Counted from the first letter of the stretch, positions 44,255 to 55,103 are shown. The stretch: 64,000 nucleotides of DNA from Meghimatium bilineatum (GCA_034231615.1 CM067302.1:8335114-8399113); one strand, 5' to 3'. The notes: generated by a model not told the origin, from the letters alone. Made by a program: numbers and translations.

Positions 44255-44390
44255 TACATGTACGAGGCGACAAAGGAGGTTATGGGGTGGAGTTGGCTTT
44301 CCCATCCTATACAGGTCCAAAGTGACCCAGAAGCCACACTGAAGTGGGATGTGTCGGGGCGAAAGGCTCAGGTATGGCAGCAAATTTATA
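44255..44390 (+). mobile_element. SINE S1 middle fragment
   Basis: GAGGCGACAAAGGAGGTTAT, GGGTGGAGTTGGCTTTCCCA, AGTGACCCAGAAGCCACACT and GGGCGAAAGGCTCAGGTATG match S1 in order. The tail is missing. Confidence 0.8.
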
Positions 44391-44417
44391 AGGAATAATC
44401 CCAAGACAGAAGAAACA

Positions 44418-44482
44418 CAGCTAAGACAAACAACAAAGACAAACAACAAAGACAAACAACAAAGACAAACAACAAAGACACA
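44418..44482. repeat. 13-bp tandem repeat
   Basis: AGACAAACAACAA repeated about five times. Confidence 0.95.
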
Positions 44483-44769
44483 CTGATTCTGCACCAAATG
44501 ATCTTTATTTTTGGGAAATATAAAAAAAAATTACAAGAGACAATAAACGAATGAAAATCGCTTTCGTAAAATACAAAAAAACCCCAAAAAAATTACAAGC
44601 AAAAAAAAAAACAACCTATTACATTAAAAAAAATGTATAAATGAGAACTTGATGGAATAAATGTCAAGTTTATAAATTGACTGTTTATGAAAGAAGACAA
44701 CAGCAACCAAGACAAAGAAATGTATGCAAGTTTATAATACATGAATCTGGATTTGTAATCGTGATCCTA

Positions 44770-45160
44770 GTTATATGACTGGACACTCAGGAAAAAGGGG
44801 GATGTCCATAAATGTAGTGATGTTAGTTATATGACTGGGCACTCAGGATAAAAAAAGGGGGGTGGTTTCCATAAATTATTTCGCTAAAAATTGGGGGAGG
44901 GGGCGTCTGAAAAAGTAGAACGGTTGTTGACAAGCGAGAGGGGGAGGGGGAAATGTGACAAAAGTTGACGCCAACAATATTTTTAACATCTGAATTAAAT
45001 GGATTAAATGTGAAATATTTCAAAAAATAGTGGTGGGGGGAGGGGGGTGGGGATAAGGATTGTTGTGCACTTTGTAAAAAAACCGTAGTTACTCTGGAGT
45101 GGGGACAGGAGGGGTAAAAAATGGCAACAAAAATGTTGACTTAATTTATGGGCATTCTCC
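44770..45160. repeat. G-rich dispersed repeat with internal duplication
   Basis: GTTATATGACTGGACACTCA and GTTATATGACTGGGCACTCA occur about 55 bp apart. They are followed by GAGAGGGGGAGGGGGAAAT, GTGACAAAAGTTGACGCC and a second G-rich block. Related blocks occur at 14588, 15985 and 59735. No coding content was seen. Confidence 0.65.
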
Positions 45161-45349
45161 AAAATGGGAATACGAGCTTCAAGAATGTCTGCACAGAACA
45201 AACTGCTTTTGGAAGGCATCAATGAACTCACTTATAAATGGTTGTTAAATTTTATCCTAGCCATTTATACATTGTTGTCACATTATGTTTTAGCCCATTA
45301 TAGGATTTCGTTATAGCTTGAAACTCGGAAATATAACACGCACATATCT

Positions 45350-45570
45350 ACCACCATCATCATCATCAAATCCATAAACCGTCAGAGTCGAATGGATATC
45401 ACAATGGAAACATACACACAAATATTATGCCATGCCTCTCTGTTGTCAGTTCTGTATTTGAGCGTGGGGGGATGTTAATCCTGTCGTCTTTAATAATATC
45501 AATCCATAACTTCCTCATATCTCCTCTTCTTCTTCTACCCTTAACTGTTCCCTACAAGATATTTTTGGAT
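45350..45570 (-). pseudogene. LINE-F-like 3' terminal fragment
   Basis: The minus-strand readings LQGTVKGRRRRGDMRKLWID and IIKDDRINIPTLKYRTDN, ending RFMDLMMMM, match the LINE-F-like copy at 41140. A (GAT)n-type tail (CATCATCATCATC, plus strand) lies at 45355-45367. Confidence 0.75.
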
Positions 45571-45839
45571 ATTGTGGACACGTATTAGCTAATCGGAAAT
45601 TATAAAATCATTTGATAATTCCCTCGATTTTCATTTGCTGTCACACAATTTATAATTATAATCACCAATGAAAATCTCGGGGGGGGGGGGGGGGGGAAGT
45701 CAAATTAGCCACTAGGAAGTCATGTTTGCGCATTGGCATATTGCACATTAATACTCTACAAGTGTGTTGTTTATAGGAATGTTGGATTTGCTTAAAATTT
45801 GTAAAGAACAGAAATTTTTCTATTTAGTATTATATAACT
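45571..45839. other. Non-coding stretch with a long G-run
   Basis: It is AT-rich except for a poly-G of about 18 at 45678-45696. No gene seen. Confidence 0.5.
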
Positions 45840-45889
45840 GTACCTAAAGGTTCGGTTGTAATATTCATTTCTTGTTGTTTGTGTCTGCA

Positions 45890-45920
45890 CTGATGAAGAC
45901 ATTTTAGTCGAAACGTCGTC
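45890..45920 (+). ncRNA. Hammerhead-ribozyme-like motif, intact core
   Basis: CTGATGA (45890-45896) is followed by AGAC-ATTTTA-GTC, which can form a short helix II, then GAAACGTC and GTC. This has the invariant CUGAUGA and GAAA boxes of the hammerhead ribozyme and a GUC cleavage triplet. Helix III would be extremely short (ACG/CGT), as in the minimal type I hammerheads of Penelope-like elements. The flanking 45840-46150 resembles a PLE tail without coding sequence. Confidence 0.65.
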
Positions 45921-46169
45921 TTTTCTTATGATGTTGTTAGTGTGTTCTGTATTTGACTGCACCACTCCTTACGTATCTTTGTTTTCCCATCTCATTGCTC
46001 TGTATTGCACCAGCCCTCATATCTTTAGTACGTTAGATTGTTTACAAACAATGAGGGTTTATCCTTTTAAAGGTTCTTTACAGTGCACAGTGTGCACACG
46101 GGACTTCCGAGTTACAGTTTATTTAGAATATGTATATACGCTTGATCTAGCTGTACCAAGAGATCGTTG

Positions 46170-46704
46170 ATGAACGAGTACATCTTAATGAAGGAATGAA
46201 TGATGTACGTGTTAACCTTCAGTTTTGTACTGGTAAGGTAGCACTACCTGGGAGACAATCTTGTACACAATTTCAGGACAATAGCTATTGGCACTGACAT
46301 GAATAAATAGCTGACCCATATGCTGACCAATCGTGAGTATCGTTGTATTGGTCAGTGAAAACACATAAACATATTTTAATGAATTGTCAATTGTATCACA
46401 CAATAAGAAGGAAACTATTGCCATCTGAAACAGATCTATCTGGCCATGTTACGGGGCTGATGACCACAGTACAGTTCAGTGAAGAAATCCATATCAACGT
46501 GTGATTTCTCCGACTGGAGAACTGGGTTGGTCAGAGAAGAAATATGGAACTAGTACTTTTAAAAAAAAAGCAATTCACTGGTCAGAAGAAAACTTTATGT
46601 TGTTTTTGTTTACTTGAAAACTGTTTTGTTTACTGACAGAATTGCAAACTTAATGTACCATTTATTGCATGTTAAATAGTTTCTTCGTCTCGTTCGCAGT
46701 TTGA
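46170..46704. other. Non-coding stretch
   Basis: No supported gene or repeat array. Confidence 0.45.
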
Positions 46705-47300
46705 CACAGCAAGTCTGGTTTAACATATCTACACAGCAATTATCGTTTCTTCTTCTTCTTCAGCGTTCATTCTCAAACTCTTGTTGGTTCTCCCATGTAG
46801 CAGGACCATGGTCCTATTAGACTTCCAGCAGGATGCGTTGTGTTGCCGTTTTATTTGCGCCAATGGCCCGAAAGTCTGGTTTGACATGTCTACACATCAA
46901 GTCTGGTTTAACATGTCTACACATCAAGTCTGGCTTATCATTTCTACACATCAAGTCTGGTTTATCATGTCTACACATCAAGTCTGGCTTATCATTTCTA
47001 CACATCAAGTCTGGTTTAACATGTCTACACTTCAAGTCTGGTTTGACATGTCTACACATCAAGTCTGGTTTAAAATGTCTACACATCAAGTCTGGCTTAT
47101 CATGTCTAAAAATCAAGTCTGGCTTATCATGTCTACACATCAAGTCTGGTTTATCATGTCTACACATCAAGTCTGGTTTAACATGTCTACATATCAAGTC
47201 TGGTTTAACATGTCTACACATCAAGTCTGGTTTAACATGTCTACACATCAAGTCTGGTTTAACATGTCTACACATCAAGTCTGGTTTAACATGTCTAATT
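46705..47300. repeat. 27-bp tandem array split by a SINE
   Basis: Units contain CATCAAGTCTGGTTTAACAT then GTCTACA; most of the array is 46873-47300. One related unit (AAGTCTGGTTTAACATATCT) lies alone at 46710-46740, before the SINE at 46747-46872, so the SINE appears to have landed within the array. The period is a multiple of three, and the resulting open frames are spurious. Confidence 0.95.
46747..46872 (-). mobile_element. SINE S2 fragment inside the 27-bp array
   Basis: On the plus strand it begins with (TTC)n, then AGCGTTCATTCTCAAACTC, AGGACCATGGTCCTATTAGA, TTCCAGCAGGATGCG and TTGTGTTGCCGTTTTATTTG, ending CGCCAATGGCCCG. It matches 54938-55090 block by block. Confidence 0.87.
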
Positions 47301-47345
47301 ACATACTAATAGTATTTTTACCTAGCGTATGTCTTCTGTGCTGCT

Positions 47346-47373
47346 ACTGAAAAAGGAATCCTATCGAAACGTT
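47346..47373 (+). ncRNA. Degenerate hammerhead-like motif
   Basis: ACTGAAAAAGGAATCCTATC then GAAACGTT. AGG/CCT could pair as helix II, and GAAAC is kept, but the first box is CTGAAAA rather than CTGATGA. It is probably a decayed PLE terminal relic. Confidence 0.4.
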
Positions 47374-47806
47374 AAATAAATATGTTATGTATACATAATA
47401 TTACTTCGTGTTTTATTTCGTATATCTACCACACATTATAATATAAAACATAAGCTCAAGACTATACAATTAAAACAGATGGTTGTTAAAGAACAGAAGG
47501 AAAAACAATTTTTAATAACGTCAATTTTGGTAGATGCATCCTAATAAGTTCGCATGACTGTATTATGACGAGGGACTCACTTGTGATCCCAAGTATCAAA
47601 ATTTGAACACCCCTGGTCTAGGGTCATGGAACATTGACATAGGATAGACACTGCTAAAGCATTATATATATATATCACGCTATAGACAAATATCATACAA
47701 CATTCATAACAAATAATGAAATAGTACAAGGCAAATAACTTGGTTTAAATTTGCATATAAATTAGTTCCACCTGGTTATTATTCATCTGTTATAACTATC
47801 TACAAT
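47374..47806. other. Non-coding stretch
   Basis: AT-rich with a short (AT)n at about 47664-47675. No gene seen. Confidence 0.5.
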
Positions 47807-48118
47807 AATGGTTCTCAAACGTTTTTCGTCTTCGGCGCCTATCCAGAAAAAAAAAATTGTCTACGAGGCCCCCTAAACTCATAAAATCTAAACTGCGCTT
47901 GTCAACTAATCTTACGGCTTCTTATTATATATTTTATTAAATTTAGTATAAATCGATACATTTCTTTAGCTCGTCTAGGCGAGTGAGTGGGGCTCTATAT
48001 TTCTTTGGCCCGTCTAAACAAGTCAATGACGCTCCGAATGTCAATTTTTTCGTCACATCAACCAAAGTAAAACGCCATGGAATTCAGGGCACCAAATGGC
48101 AAACGTTGAGAACCACTG
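47807..48118. mobile_element. hAT-like non-autonomous transposon (MITE)
   Basis: The left end AATGGTTCTCAAACGTTTTT and right end CAAACGTTGAGAACCACTG are inverted repeats of the hAT type (CAGTGGTTCTCAAC...). The body is about 310 bp and non-coding. No clear 8-bp target duplication remains, so it is old. Part of its body (TTTTATTAAATTT.GT, CGATACATTTCTTT, GCCCGTCTA) recurs at about 49090-49140, a truncated sister copy. Confidence 0.78.
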
Positions 48119-48140
48119 ATTTCAAAGACAAACCAACTCC

Positions 48141-48364
48141 CGTGACAGCGCTGCCAGATTATTGAAATTGTAGTTTTTGTACTAGTAACATTTATGATAA
48201 AATATGGTCAAATATGACCAAACTTTTAACTTGGAAAAATTTAAAATTGACCAATACTGAAAAAAATTTACCAAACATACATTTCATTGCCAATTACAAT
48301 TAATAATGACAAAATTTTTAATATTTGGCGAAGAAATGACCCAAATTCTGGCAACCCTGTCATG
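48141..48364. mobile_element. Small inverted-repeat transposon, GTTGCCAGA type
   Basis: The left end CGTGACAGCGCTGCCAG and right end CTGGCAACCCTGTCATG are reverse complements with three mismatches over 17 bases. The AT-rich body is non-coding. The element at 57320-57528 has the same terminal words. It lies 22 bp from the hAT-like element. Confidence 0.72.
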
Positions 48365-50018
48365 TGCAGTTTGTCACACTTCCCAGGAAAATTATAAAAA
48401 GAAGACACCCTTCAACGGTTCTCAAAATTGAGTATCATATTTATAAAGTAAACCGGTTAAACATGACAGTATGATACATCATAATAATAATTATTATTCA
48501 TATAAAAACAATGAAAGTTTAGACCCTGTCCTACAGGGCAGGTACTCATGAACGATTAAAATGACAACATAATAATGAAGGCTCTTATTTAATGACATTT
48601 GTGAAAAGGAAAAAGGGAGACACGTATTCGTTGAAATAATACATTATTGTTTTATAGTGATGTGGCATGGGAACAAGTTGCAGGTGTTTGTTCATGTTGG
48701 AATGTTGAAATCACAAAGTGATCACCAGATTTGCGGCGGGTGATACACAGAGCACAGTCGGCTAGAGATACAAGACCATTCAACTGGAAACTCCGGTTGT
48801 CTGGGGTGAGATTTTCATTTTTCACTGTCCGTGATGATCGACTTTAGAATAAATAATATGTGGTCACTGACCGTGTCACAACATTTTGGCTGATTCTATT
48901 GATTTTGTTCTTCGGCATTTGATAGATTTTATAGCCAGCAAGTGAAAGGATAAGAAGTTGGCCCACCAATGGACAAAGTCATAGCAGTCAAAAAGTAGTG
49001 ATTTGCTGGCGTATTAGCCAATATGAAGTCAGTCATGCTCTGCGTATGTATATTGTGTGTGGTCAGTGATAATTGTCTGTTAAATATTAAATATTTTATT
49101 AAATTTCGTGTAAGTTGATACATTTCTTTGGCCCATCTAATGGTCAAAAGGAATTGATTCTCTAGTCGGATGCGCACAGAAACAATTAACAGTTATTGAA
49201 AATAATATGGAGGGACTACTTTTCTGAACTTTCACGAAAATAAAAATAAATATATTTAACACATGGATTCTACTCGTTCAAGATGCTAAAAAAAGTGTGA
49301 TCGGTTGTTTGTAACAAGTTGAAAATGTTAGCATGCTTACAACAGTAGCTAGTAACTGCAAAGTTGCAGCGAAATTCCATTATAGCTGGACCTCTAGCGT
49401 ATGAATCCTTCAAGCTCACTACAAACTGCTCGGAAGTTTACTGTTAATGGTTATATGTAGCAATAGGGTTATGATGACACGGCAAAACTGGTTTTAGCTG
49501 CAAGCTTAGCATCATGCAAGCGTAGCGTTATTAATTCTAAATTACACGTTAAAAACACATTATTCACATATTTGGTTACGTTAAAACAGAAAATAAACAG
49601 ATAGAAGACAACAAAGAAACGGTTTGCTACGACACTGTAGCAATCAATGAACAGCGTACTCTGATGAGAAAAAAAATAAAAAAGCTGTAGATTTTATTGA
49701 TTATAGTGATTTCAGGGAGAGGTATGCAATCAATTGCTATGTCTATATTTAGAAAAAACCTATGTAAACTATGATTGACTAAGATTTCATGTGTGGTCAC
49801 GTAAATTTTCTGTGAAGTGTATCATAAATGCATTTATTTTGATGATGTTCTTCTTCTTCTCTTGATTCTGGAATTCTCCTGAACTCAATTTATCCAACGT
49901 TGTTTAGCAAACATCTGCATTTTATTTAATACTATTCTTGTTATCGATAAACGCTTTGCATAATTTTTATGCCGCACTTGATATGCGTAATATACATATT
50001 CCTGAACTTTCGCTGCGG
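48365..50018. other. Long AT-rich non-coding stretch
   Basis: No gene was recognised in 1.6 kb. A fragment of the hAT-like element lies at about 49090-49140. The reading frame at 48929-49177 (minus) is a chance frame over it. Confidence 0.5.
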
Positions 50019-50112
50019 ACAATCATCACCTGTACTAGCAGACAATCATCACCTGTACTAGCAGACAATCATCACCTGTACTAGCAGACAATCATCACCT
50101 GTACTAGCAGAC
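50019..50112. repeat. 23-bp tandem array, 4 copies
   Basis: GACAATCATCACCTGTACTA then GCA, with near-identical copies. Confidence 0.96.
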
Positions 50113-50333
50113 GGTAAACAACATACTTAGTTATAGAACTGTTATTTCACTTTCTTCTGTCCAATTTCCCCTACCTACTTACTACTATCTTCTCCCCATA
50201 CTTTCTTCTCTCCTGTCATTCTGCTACATCTTTGCTTCCTCCATTACCTATCTGTTATTGTCCTCCTCTCCTCCTTATTAAAAACATATTTGTCTCCATG
50301 TAAGATTTGTTTCTTAGTGGTCGTCTGTTTGTC

Positions 50334-50364
50334 CCGATGAAGGCTTTTTAGTCGAAACGTCGTC
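50334..50364 (+). ncRNA. Hammerhead-ribozyme-like motif
   Basis: CCGATGAAGGC-TTTTTA-GTC is followed by GAAACGTCGTC. It differs from the canonical core by one base (CCGATGA for CTGATGA) and is otherwise nearly the same as the motif at 45890. Likely a PLE terminal remnant. Confidence 0.58.
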
Positions 50365-50609
50365 TGTCCCTGTATATCGTTGTTAGGTTGTTTTATATTT
50401 TATTTTTTAAACACATCTACGTGTTTTTGTATATCTTGACATTTGCTTTGTCTTACTCCAGCCACCTACTTCCTGTTTAGGGTTGTTACCCTGCACTGGA
50501 ACATTTATCCAACAGCTCGGTCAGCAGACTCTTACGCCAGTCAAAACAGTTATCATATGAACGTGCTATCTGGTACTATAAGCAACTTCAATATCGAGTT
50601 ATCTCGTCC

Positions 50610-51110
50610 AATACTCGTCAGGGTCGAAGGCGTGTTACATTAGATGCATCAACAACACAGAGACTCCTCCATGGATATCTTATATTATGGAGATGCGGTG
50701 AATGAGAAAGAATCCCGACGTGTCCAATTCTTAATATTGTCTATCCATGATTTTCTTTGGCATTCTATGCTTCTTGGAATTGTGGCTGGTTCCTGTAGTA
50801 TCGTTTTTGACAAGGAATCATGTCGGCATACATGTCCAAACCATGCAAAGTTTCGTTGTTTCACTATTAAAAGTGATGGTTATTGTGGTCCTGTATACAT
50901 CTCTATTTTATTGTGGGCCTGTATACATCTCTATTGTATTGTGGGCCTGTATACATCTCTATTGTATTGTGGGCCTGTATACATCTCTATTGTATTTCTT
51001 ACGGGCACATTTGTCTCATGTTCTATATATGCATGTGCATAATTCGTCTGTAACATTTGTATTCAAAAGCACGTAACCGTCTCTCTGTAGTGTGCGCAAA
51101 TTTCAGGCAC
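50610..51110 (-). pseudogene. LINE-F copy with an internal 24-bp minisatellite
   Basis: Plus-strand wording (CAGGGTCGAAGGCGTGTTAC, TTTTTGACAAGGAATCATGT, GTTTCGTTGTTTCACTATTA) is colinear with 43264-43560 in reverse complement, so it is the LINE-F C-terminus on the minus strand. Within it, 50881-50996 holds four to five copies of a 24-bp unit (TATTGTGGGCCTGTATACAT plus CTCT), which grew from LINE codons. It has many breaks. Confidence 0.82.
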
Positions 51111-51159
51111 CTACAAGACAATTCTCGGTACGTTCTACAGCTTTGCTATATATCTAGGC

Positions 51160-51352
51160 TTCTTACAGACAAATAATTAGCTATACATACCGTCTTACAT
51201 AGAAATAATTAGCTATACAGACCGTCTTACATAGAAATAATTAGCTATACAGACCGTCTCACAGACAAATAATTAGCTATACATACCGTCTTACATAGAA
51301 ATAATTAGCTATACAGACCGTCTTACAGACAAATATTTAGCTACACAAACCG
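51160..51352. repeat. ~32-bp tandem array, about 6 copies
   Basis: Units contain AATAATTAGCTATACAGACC then GTCTTACA, with ATAG and GACA variants. Confidence 0.94.
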
Positions 51353-51639
51353 TCTTAAAATAATATATGTATCAAAATTTCGTTGTAGATCGCGTACTAA
51401 GAATAAATATTCACAAAACGGCACACTAGCCCATAAGAAATTCTCTGCAAAACATGATGTGGGAAATCTACATCGGCCTAAAAACAAATCGTTCTATACA
51501 CGAACAATATCAGACTGGATACATGAAGAGTGATCGCAGAAGTTATGAGGTTAATGCGTGATTAATTGTAGTGCAGTAACAGCTTGATACAATCATCAAA
51601 TAGGGTATGACTATGTGTCTCAATATTAATAACTAAACA

Positions 51640-52130
51640 AATTACAAACAAGTTAAAAATGAGAATTATGCAATGCTACTTCTATTTTATGTTAATGTAT
51701 GGCTCAGAAACATGGACACTAAATAAACAATTAGTAGACAGAATGGATGCCTTTGAGATGTGGGTATATAGGAGAATAGGGAGAACATCATGGACAGAGA
51801 AGAAAACAAATAAATAGGTGCTAAAGACACTTAATATGAAGAAAGAACTACTAAGAGAAATAAAGATCAGGCAAATAAAATACTTTGGATACATTAAAAG
51901 ACATGACACCTTATTGAAGAGCTAACTTGAGGGTAAAGTCAAAGGGAAGCGAGAAAGAGGTAGGCATAGATACACGTGGGAGAGTAACATCACACGATAG
52001 ACAGATTACAGTTTACAGTCTAGCAGAGTGCACCACCAAGACAAGAGACAGGTGATGTTGGAGATCCGTTGCAGCCAACCTTCGTTGCGGAGACGGCACT
52101 TGACGATGATGTGTCTCAACAACATGCAAG
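51640..52130 (+). pseudogene. LINE-I RT C-terminus
   Basis: The readings are LMYGSETWTLNKQLVDRMDA, FEMWVYRRIGRTSWTEKKTN, KIRQIKYFGYIKRHD, VKGKREKGRHRY and, in another frame, CSQPSLRRRHLTMM. The final segment recurs at 61085-61185 on the minus strand. It has stops and frame changes throughout. Confidence 0.82.
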
Positions 52131-52134
52131 AATT

Positions 52135-52857
52135 ACACATAGAATCATCACATCGCTCGAACTGGACCGCTCTGTTTTCTGTACTATGTACCGTGTTCAG
52201 AATTGAAGGAACATAGATAGATTGATTTGTTCTTCTCTGTGCACGCGTTGCCATTGGCATGTCAAATGAAAAATATTACGTCATATTAATATATGCAGTT
52301 GATAAATAGTTCTATCTAAAAGGTACGATTATGTAATAATATAAAAACAGAAACTGCATGTCCGCTTAACAGGAAAGTACCAAAAACAAATAAATATGTA
52401 ACCATTATATTCTGCGAGTGGAATCCAGATCGTCACGATTGAATAAATCATCTCAGTAATAATATCAAATTTATGTTTGAGGCATATCCTATAAATAAAA
52501 CAATGCTTTTAACCAAAATATTGAAGTTTTAGGCCCAACTTAGACATTAAACCATATGCGACAGCACAGTGTGGATGGACGGCTTTCAAACCACCAGCAA
52601 GTTCGGGCAATTTGTGTTTTGAAACTAGTCGACTAAACACTATACCACCAAACTGCATTCTCTATTCATTTATATGCAATAGTTAATTTTACGTATCTTG
52701 TTTTCCAATATTGCTGTCAACAGGAAGATTCCATCTTCTACAGAAAGATTCCATCTTGTCTCAAATGTTTTAGTTATAGATAATTCATTTTCTTACTTTG
52801 TCAAAACTTTAATTCTTGGTTAGAAATTATTTTTTTAAGAGACGAGCAGAAATTGAA
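52135..52857. other. Non-coding stretch
   Basis: AT-rich with no recognised gene. Confidence 0.5.
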
Positions 52858-52985
52858 GGTATAGTGTAGCAATGTAAGAGTAGTGTAACAATGTAAGAGT
52901 AGTGTAGCAATGTAAGAGTAGTGTAGCAATGTAAGAGTATTGTAGCAATGCAGAAATGGAAGATATAGTGTAGCAATGTAAGAGA
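52858..52985. repeat. 19-bp tandem array
   Basis: GTGTAGCAATGTAAGAGTA repeats about six times, with one longer interruption (CAGAAATGGAAGATATA) that echoes the left flank. Confidence 0.94.
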
Positions 52986-53038
52986 ATATATCACAAAATC
53001 CGTTAGGATCGTAGTGATGCTTCATAGGATGTTTCAAA

Positions 53039-53042
<4 letters not shown>

Positions 53043-53083
<41 letters not shown>

Positions 53084-53096
53084 TATCTATATATTA
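53043..53096. repeat. AT microsatellite
   Basis: (TA)n of about 34 bp followed by imperfect ATAGATATCTATAT. It lies immediately upstream of a LINE-D fragment. Confidence 0.96.
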
Positions 53097-53097
53097 T

Positions 53098-53460
53098 AAA
53101 ATAAATTCCTTTGAAATGAAGTGCTACAGAAAGATCCTAGGAATATCACGGACAGAGAAAAAGAAGAACATTAAAGTTTTGAAATTACTGAAACTAAACA
53201 AAGGCTGGGTTCTAAATACCATCATAAGACGGAAGCTGCAATATTGTGGGAACTTGAAGCGACATGATGGTATAAAAAGACTGATTCTACAGGATAGAGT
53301 GCCAGAAAAGAGAAAAAGAGGAAGACCAAGAAGACTATGCACCATCGAAGATTATATGCACATGTCTTTGGCCAATGCAGGCTTGCTTGCCCGGAACAGA
53401 AAGGCGTTCAGAGTATCCACAACGAGGATAACGTTCTGGAAAAACATGTCACTCGATATA
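53098..53460 (+). pseudogene. LINE-D C-terminus, open frame
   Basis: An open frame reads MKCYRKILGISRTEKKKNIK, WVLNTIIRRKLQYCGNLKRH, RLILQDRVPEKRKRGRPRRL, MHMSLANAGLLARN and TRITFWKNMS. It corresponds to 31618-31966 without internal stops over about 120 codons. Strong 5' truncation leaves no RT domain. Confidence 0.87.
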
Positions 53461-53719
53461 TATATATCCATTTCTACCTGCCGACTGTGGGGTTGTCGAG
53501 TATGTAGAAGTCAATTGATTTCTTGTTTTCAATTCATGATTTTCTTTTGCCAGCCACTGCAACTTCAACCCTTCAGTGTTTCCCGCAAAATTGTTTCAGA
53601 TAGGAACCCGTGTTGATTAATACGTCTGTACCACACCAGTTTCAACCTTTTTCTGGTTATCTCCATATATGGCTTTGGCATATGAACGTCAATAATGCAG
53701 TTTTTGCATGTTGTTTTTG

Positions 53720-53860
53720 TTGTGTATGTAGTCTTGATGAAGGCCTTTTGATTGAAACGCCGATTTGCGTATGCTCTTGTGTGTTTTTCCGGAGATTCGT
53801 GAACGTTATTAACCTGTTACAAGCTTTGCATGCATATGAGATTTATTTGTTGAACTTTGA
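53720..53860 (+). mobile_element. PLE tail remnant with degenerate hammerhead-like motif
   Basis: CTTGATGAAGGCC-TTTTG-ATTGAAACGCCG lies at 53733-53762. The following words CGATTTGCGTATGCTCTTG and TGTGTTTTTC parallel 18970-19000 (CGATTTGTGTGTGCCTATG, TGTGTTTCG) downstream of the PLE coding remnant. This ties the motif to the same PLE family. Confidence 0.6.
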
Positions 53861-54395
53861 TATACGAGGACATAAATCGTTACTCGAGGGTGTATTAAAC
53901 CATCTTCAGGCATCTTGTTGATGTGATTGTTTCCAAGCTTATAGGCATTGTCTTTCCATTGAAACTTATCAAACAACAAGAGGGAGTTAGTACAAATGGA
54001 CAAGGCACTTTCTTCATGACTGCTGCCCAGGCAAGCAGTCACGTGTAAGGCGTAGTCACCATGTGTGTCGGTAATTTATTCCTGACGGTCTGTACAGACG
54101 AAAGAAATGGAATGATCACAAATAAATCTTGGAATTCTGCTCCTATATTAAAATTATTCCTGAAATGCTCGTTTGTTATGTGATCTTGATAGCAGGACCA
54201 CATAACTGTCTCCAGCATTTGTGTTCAAAGGCCTCGTTCCTTCTAGATCTACCAACTATCGCATCCACACAGCATATCAGATAATACAAATAGTTTTTAT
54301 AGTCTGACCTAAACTGCAGAACATATTTTGTTTGTCCATATGCTTGGAAGTTTTGACATATTCGTTAGGTCTGTAATCTGATCTATCGTAACATC
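53861..54395. other. Non-coding stretch
   Basis: No supported gene. Confidence 0.45.
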
Positions 54396-54546
54396 TGTGA
54401 TGAATATTAACTTTTGTGATGAATATTAACTTTTGTGATGAATATTAACTTCTGTGATGAATATTAACTTTTGTGATGAATATTAACTTTTGTGATGAAT
54501 ATTAACTTCTGTGATGAATATTAACTTTTGTGATGAATATTAACTT
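54396..54546. repeat. 19-bp tandem array, 8 copies
   Basis: TGTGATGAATATTAACTTT or its CTTC variant, with a regular period. Confidence 0.97.
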
Positions 54547-54924
54547 GTCATTTATCTCCCGTTGCTGCATAATCATAATTCTAGGTACATTAACTGCTTC
54601 TAACTTCTGGATGTGTTCTACTAAATTCCAGCTACATTTAATAATGTTATCAACAGACAATCTGCTAAACTCCCGCTACTCTCAATAATATTAACAACAC
54701 ACATTCCCCATATATACATTTCATATATGCAGCTGTACTGAAATGATTCCCCGACACAGAATATTCCCTGATAAATCATGAGTACATTTCATTTACAAGA
54801 AATTCGATTCCAACATAGCCAGATTTCGTTGCACGTGAAAAGTAACCGCAAAAAAGAGACAAAAAATCCAACATATTATTCGTACTAACAAAAAACAAAA
54901 AATATACAAATGTTAACATTGTTT
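54547..54924. other. Non-coding stretch
   Basis: No feature recognised. Confidence 0.45.
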
Positions 54925-54937
54925 AACTAATTCATTC

Positions 54938-55090
54938 TTCTTCTTCTTCAGTGTTCATTCTCAAACTCCCGCTGGATCTAGCAGGACCATGGTCCTACTA
55001 GATTTCCAATAGGATTTAGTCCAGGAATGGAAATGCGTTGTGTCGCCGTTTTATTTGCGCCAATGGCCCGACACATCCGTCTTCGGCGAA
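54938..55090 (-). mobile_element. SINE S2 copy with 13-bp TSD
   Basis: It is flanked by AACTAATTCATTC (54925-54937) and AACTAAATCATTC (55091-55103), 12 of 13 matching. On the minus strand it starts near GACGGATGTGTCGGGCCATT, then GCGCAAATAAAACGGCGACA, ATCCTATTGGAAATCTAGTA, GGACCATGGTCCTGCTAGAT and GCGGGAGTTTGAGAATGAAC, ending in (GAA)n. It shares the tail with S1 but has a different middle. Confidence 0.9.
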
Positions 55091-55103
55091 AACTAAATCA
55101 TTC

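Noticed and set aside
53116-53616. Host gene of 166 residues
   Set aside because: The first 115 residues are a LINE-D tail; the remainder is chance read-through into the flank.
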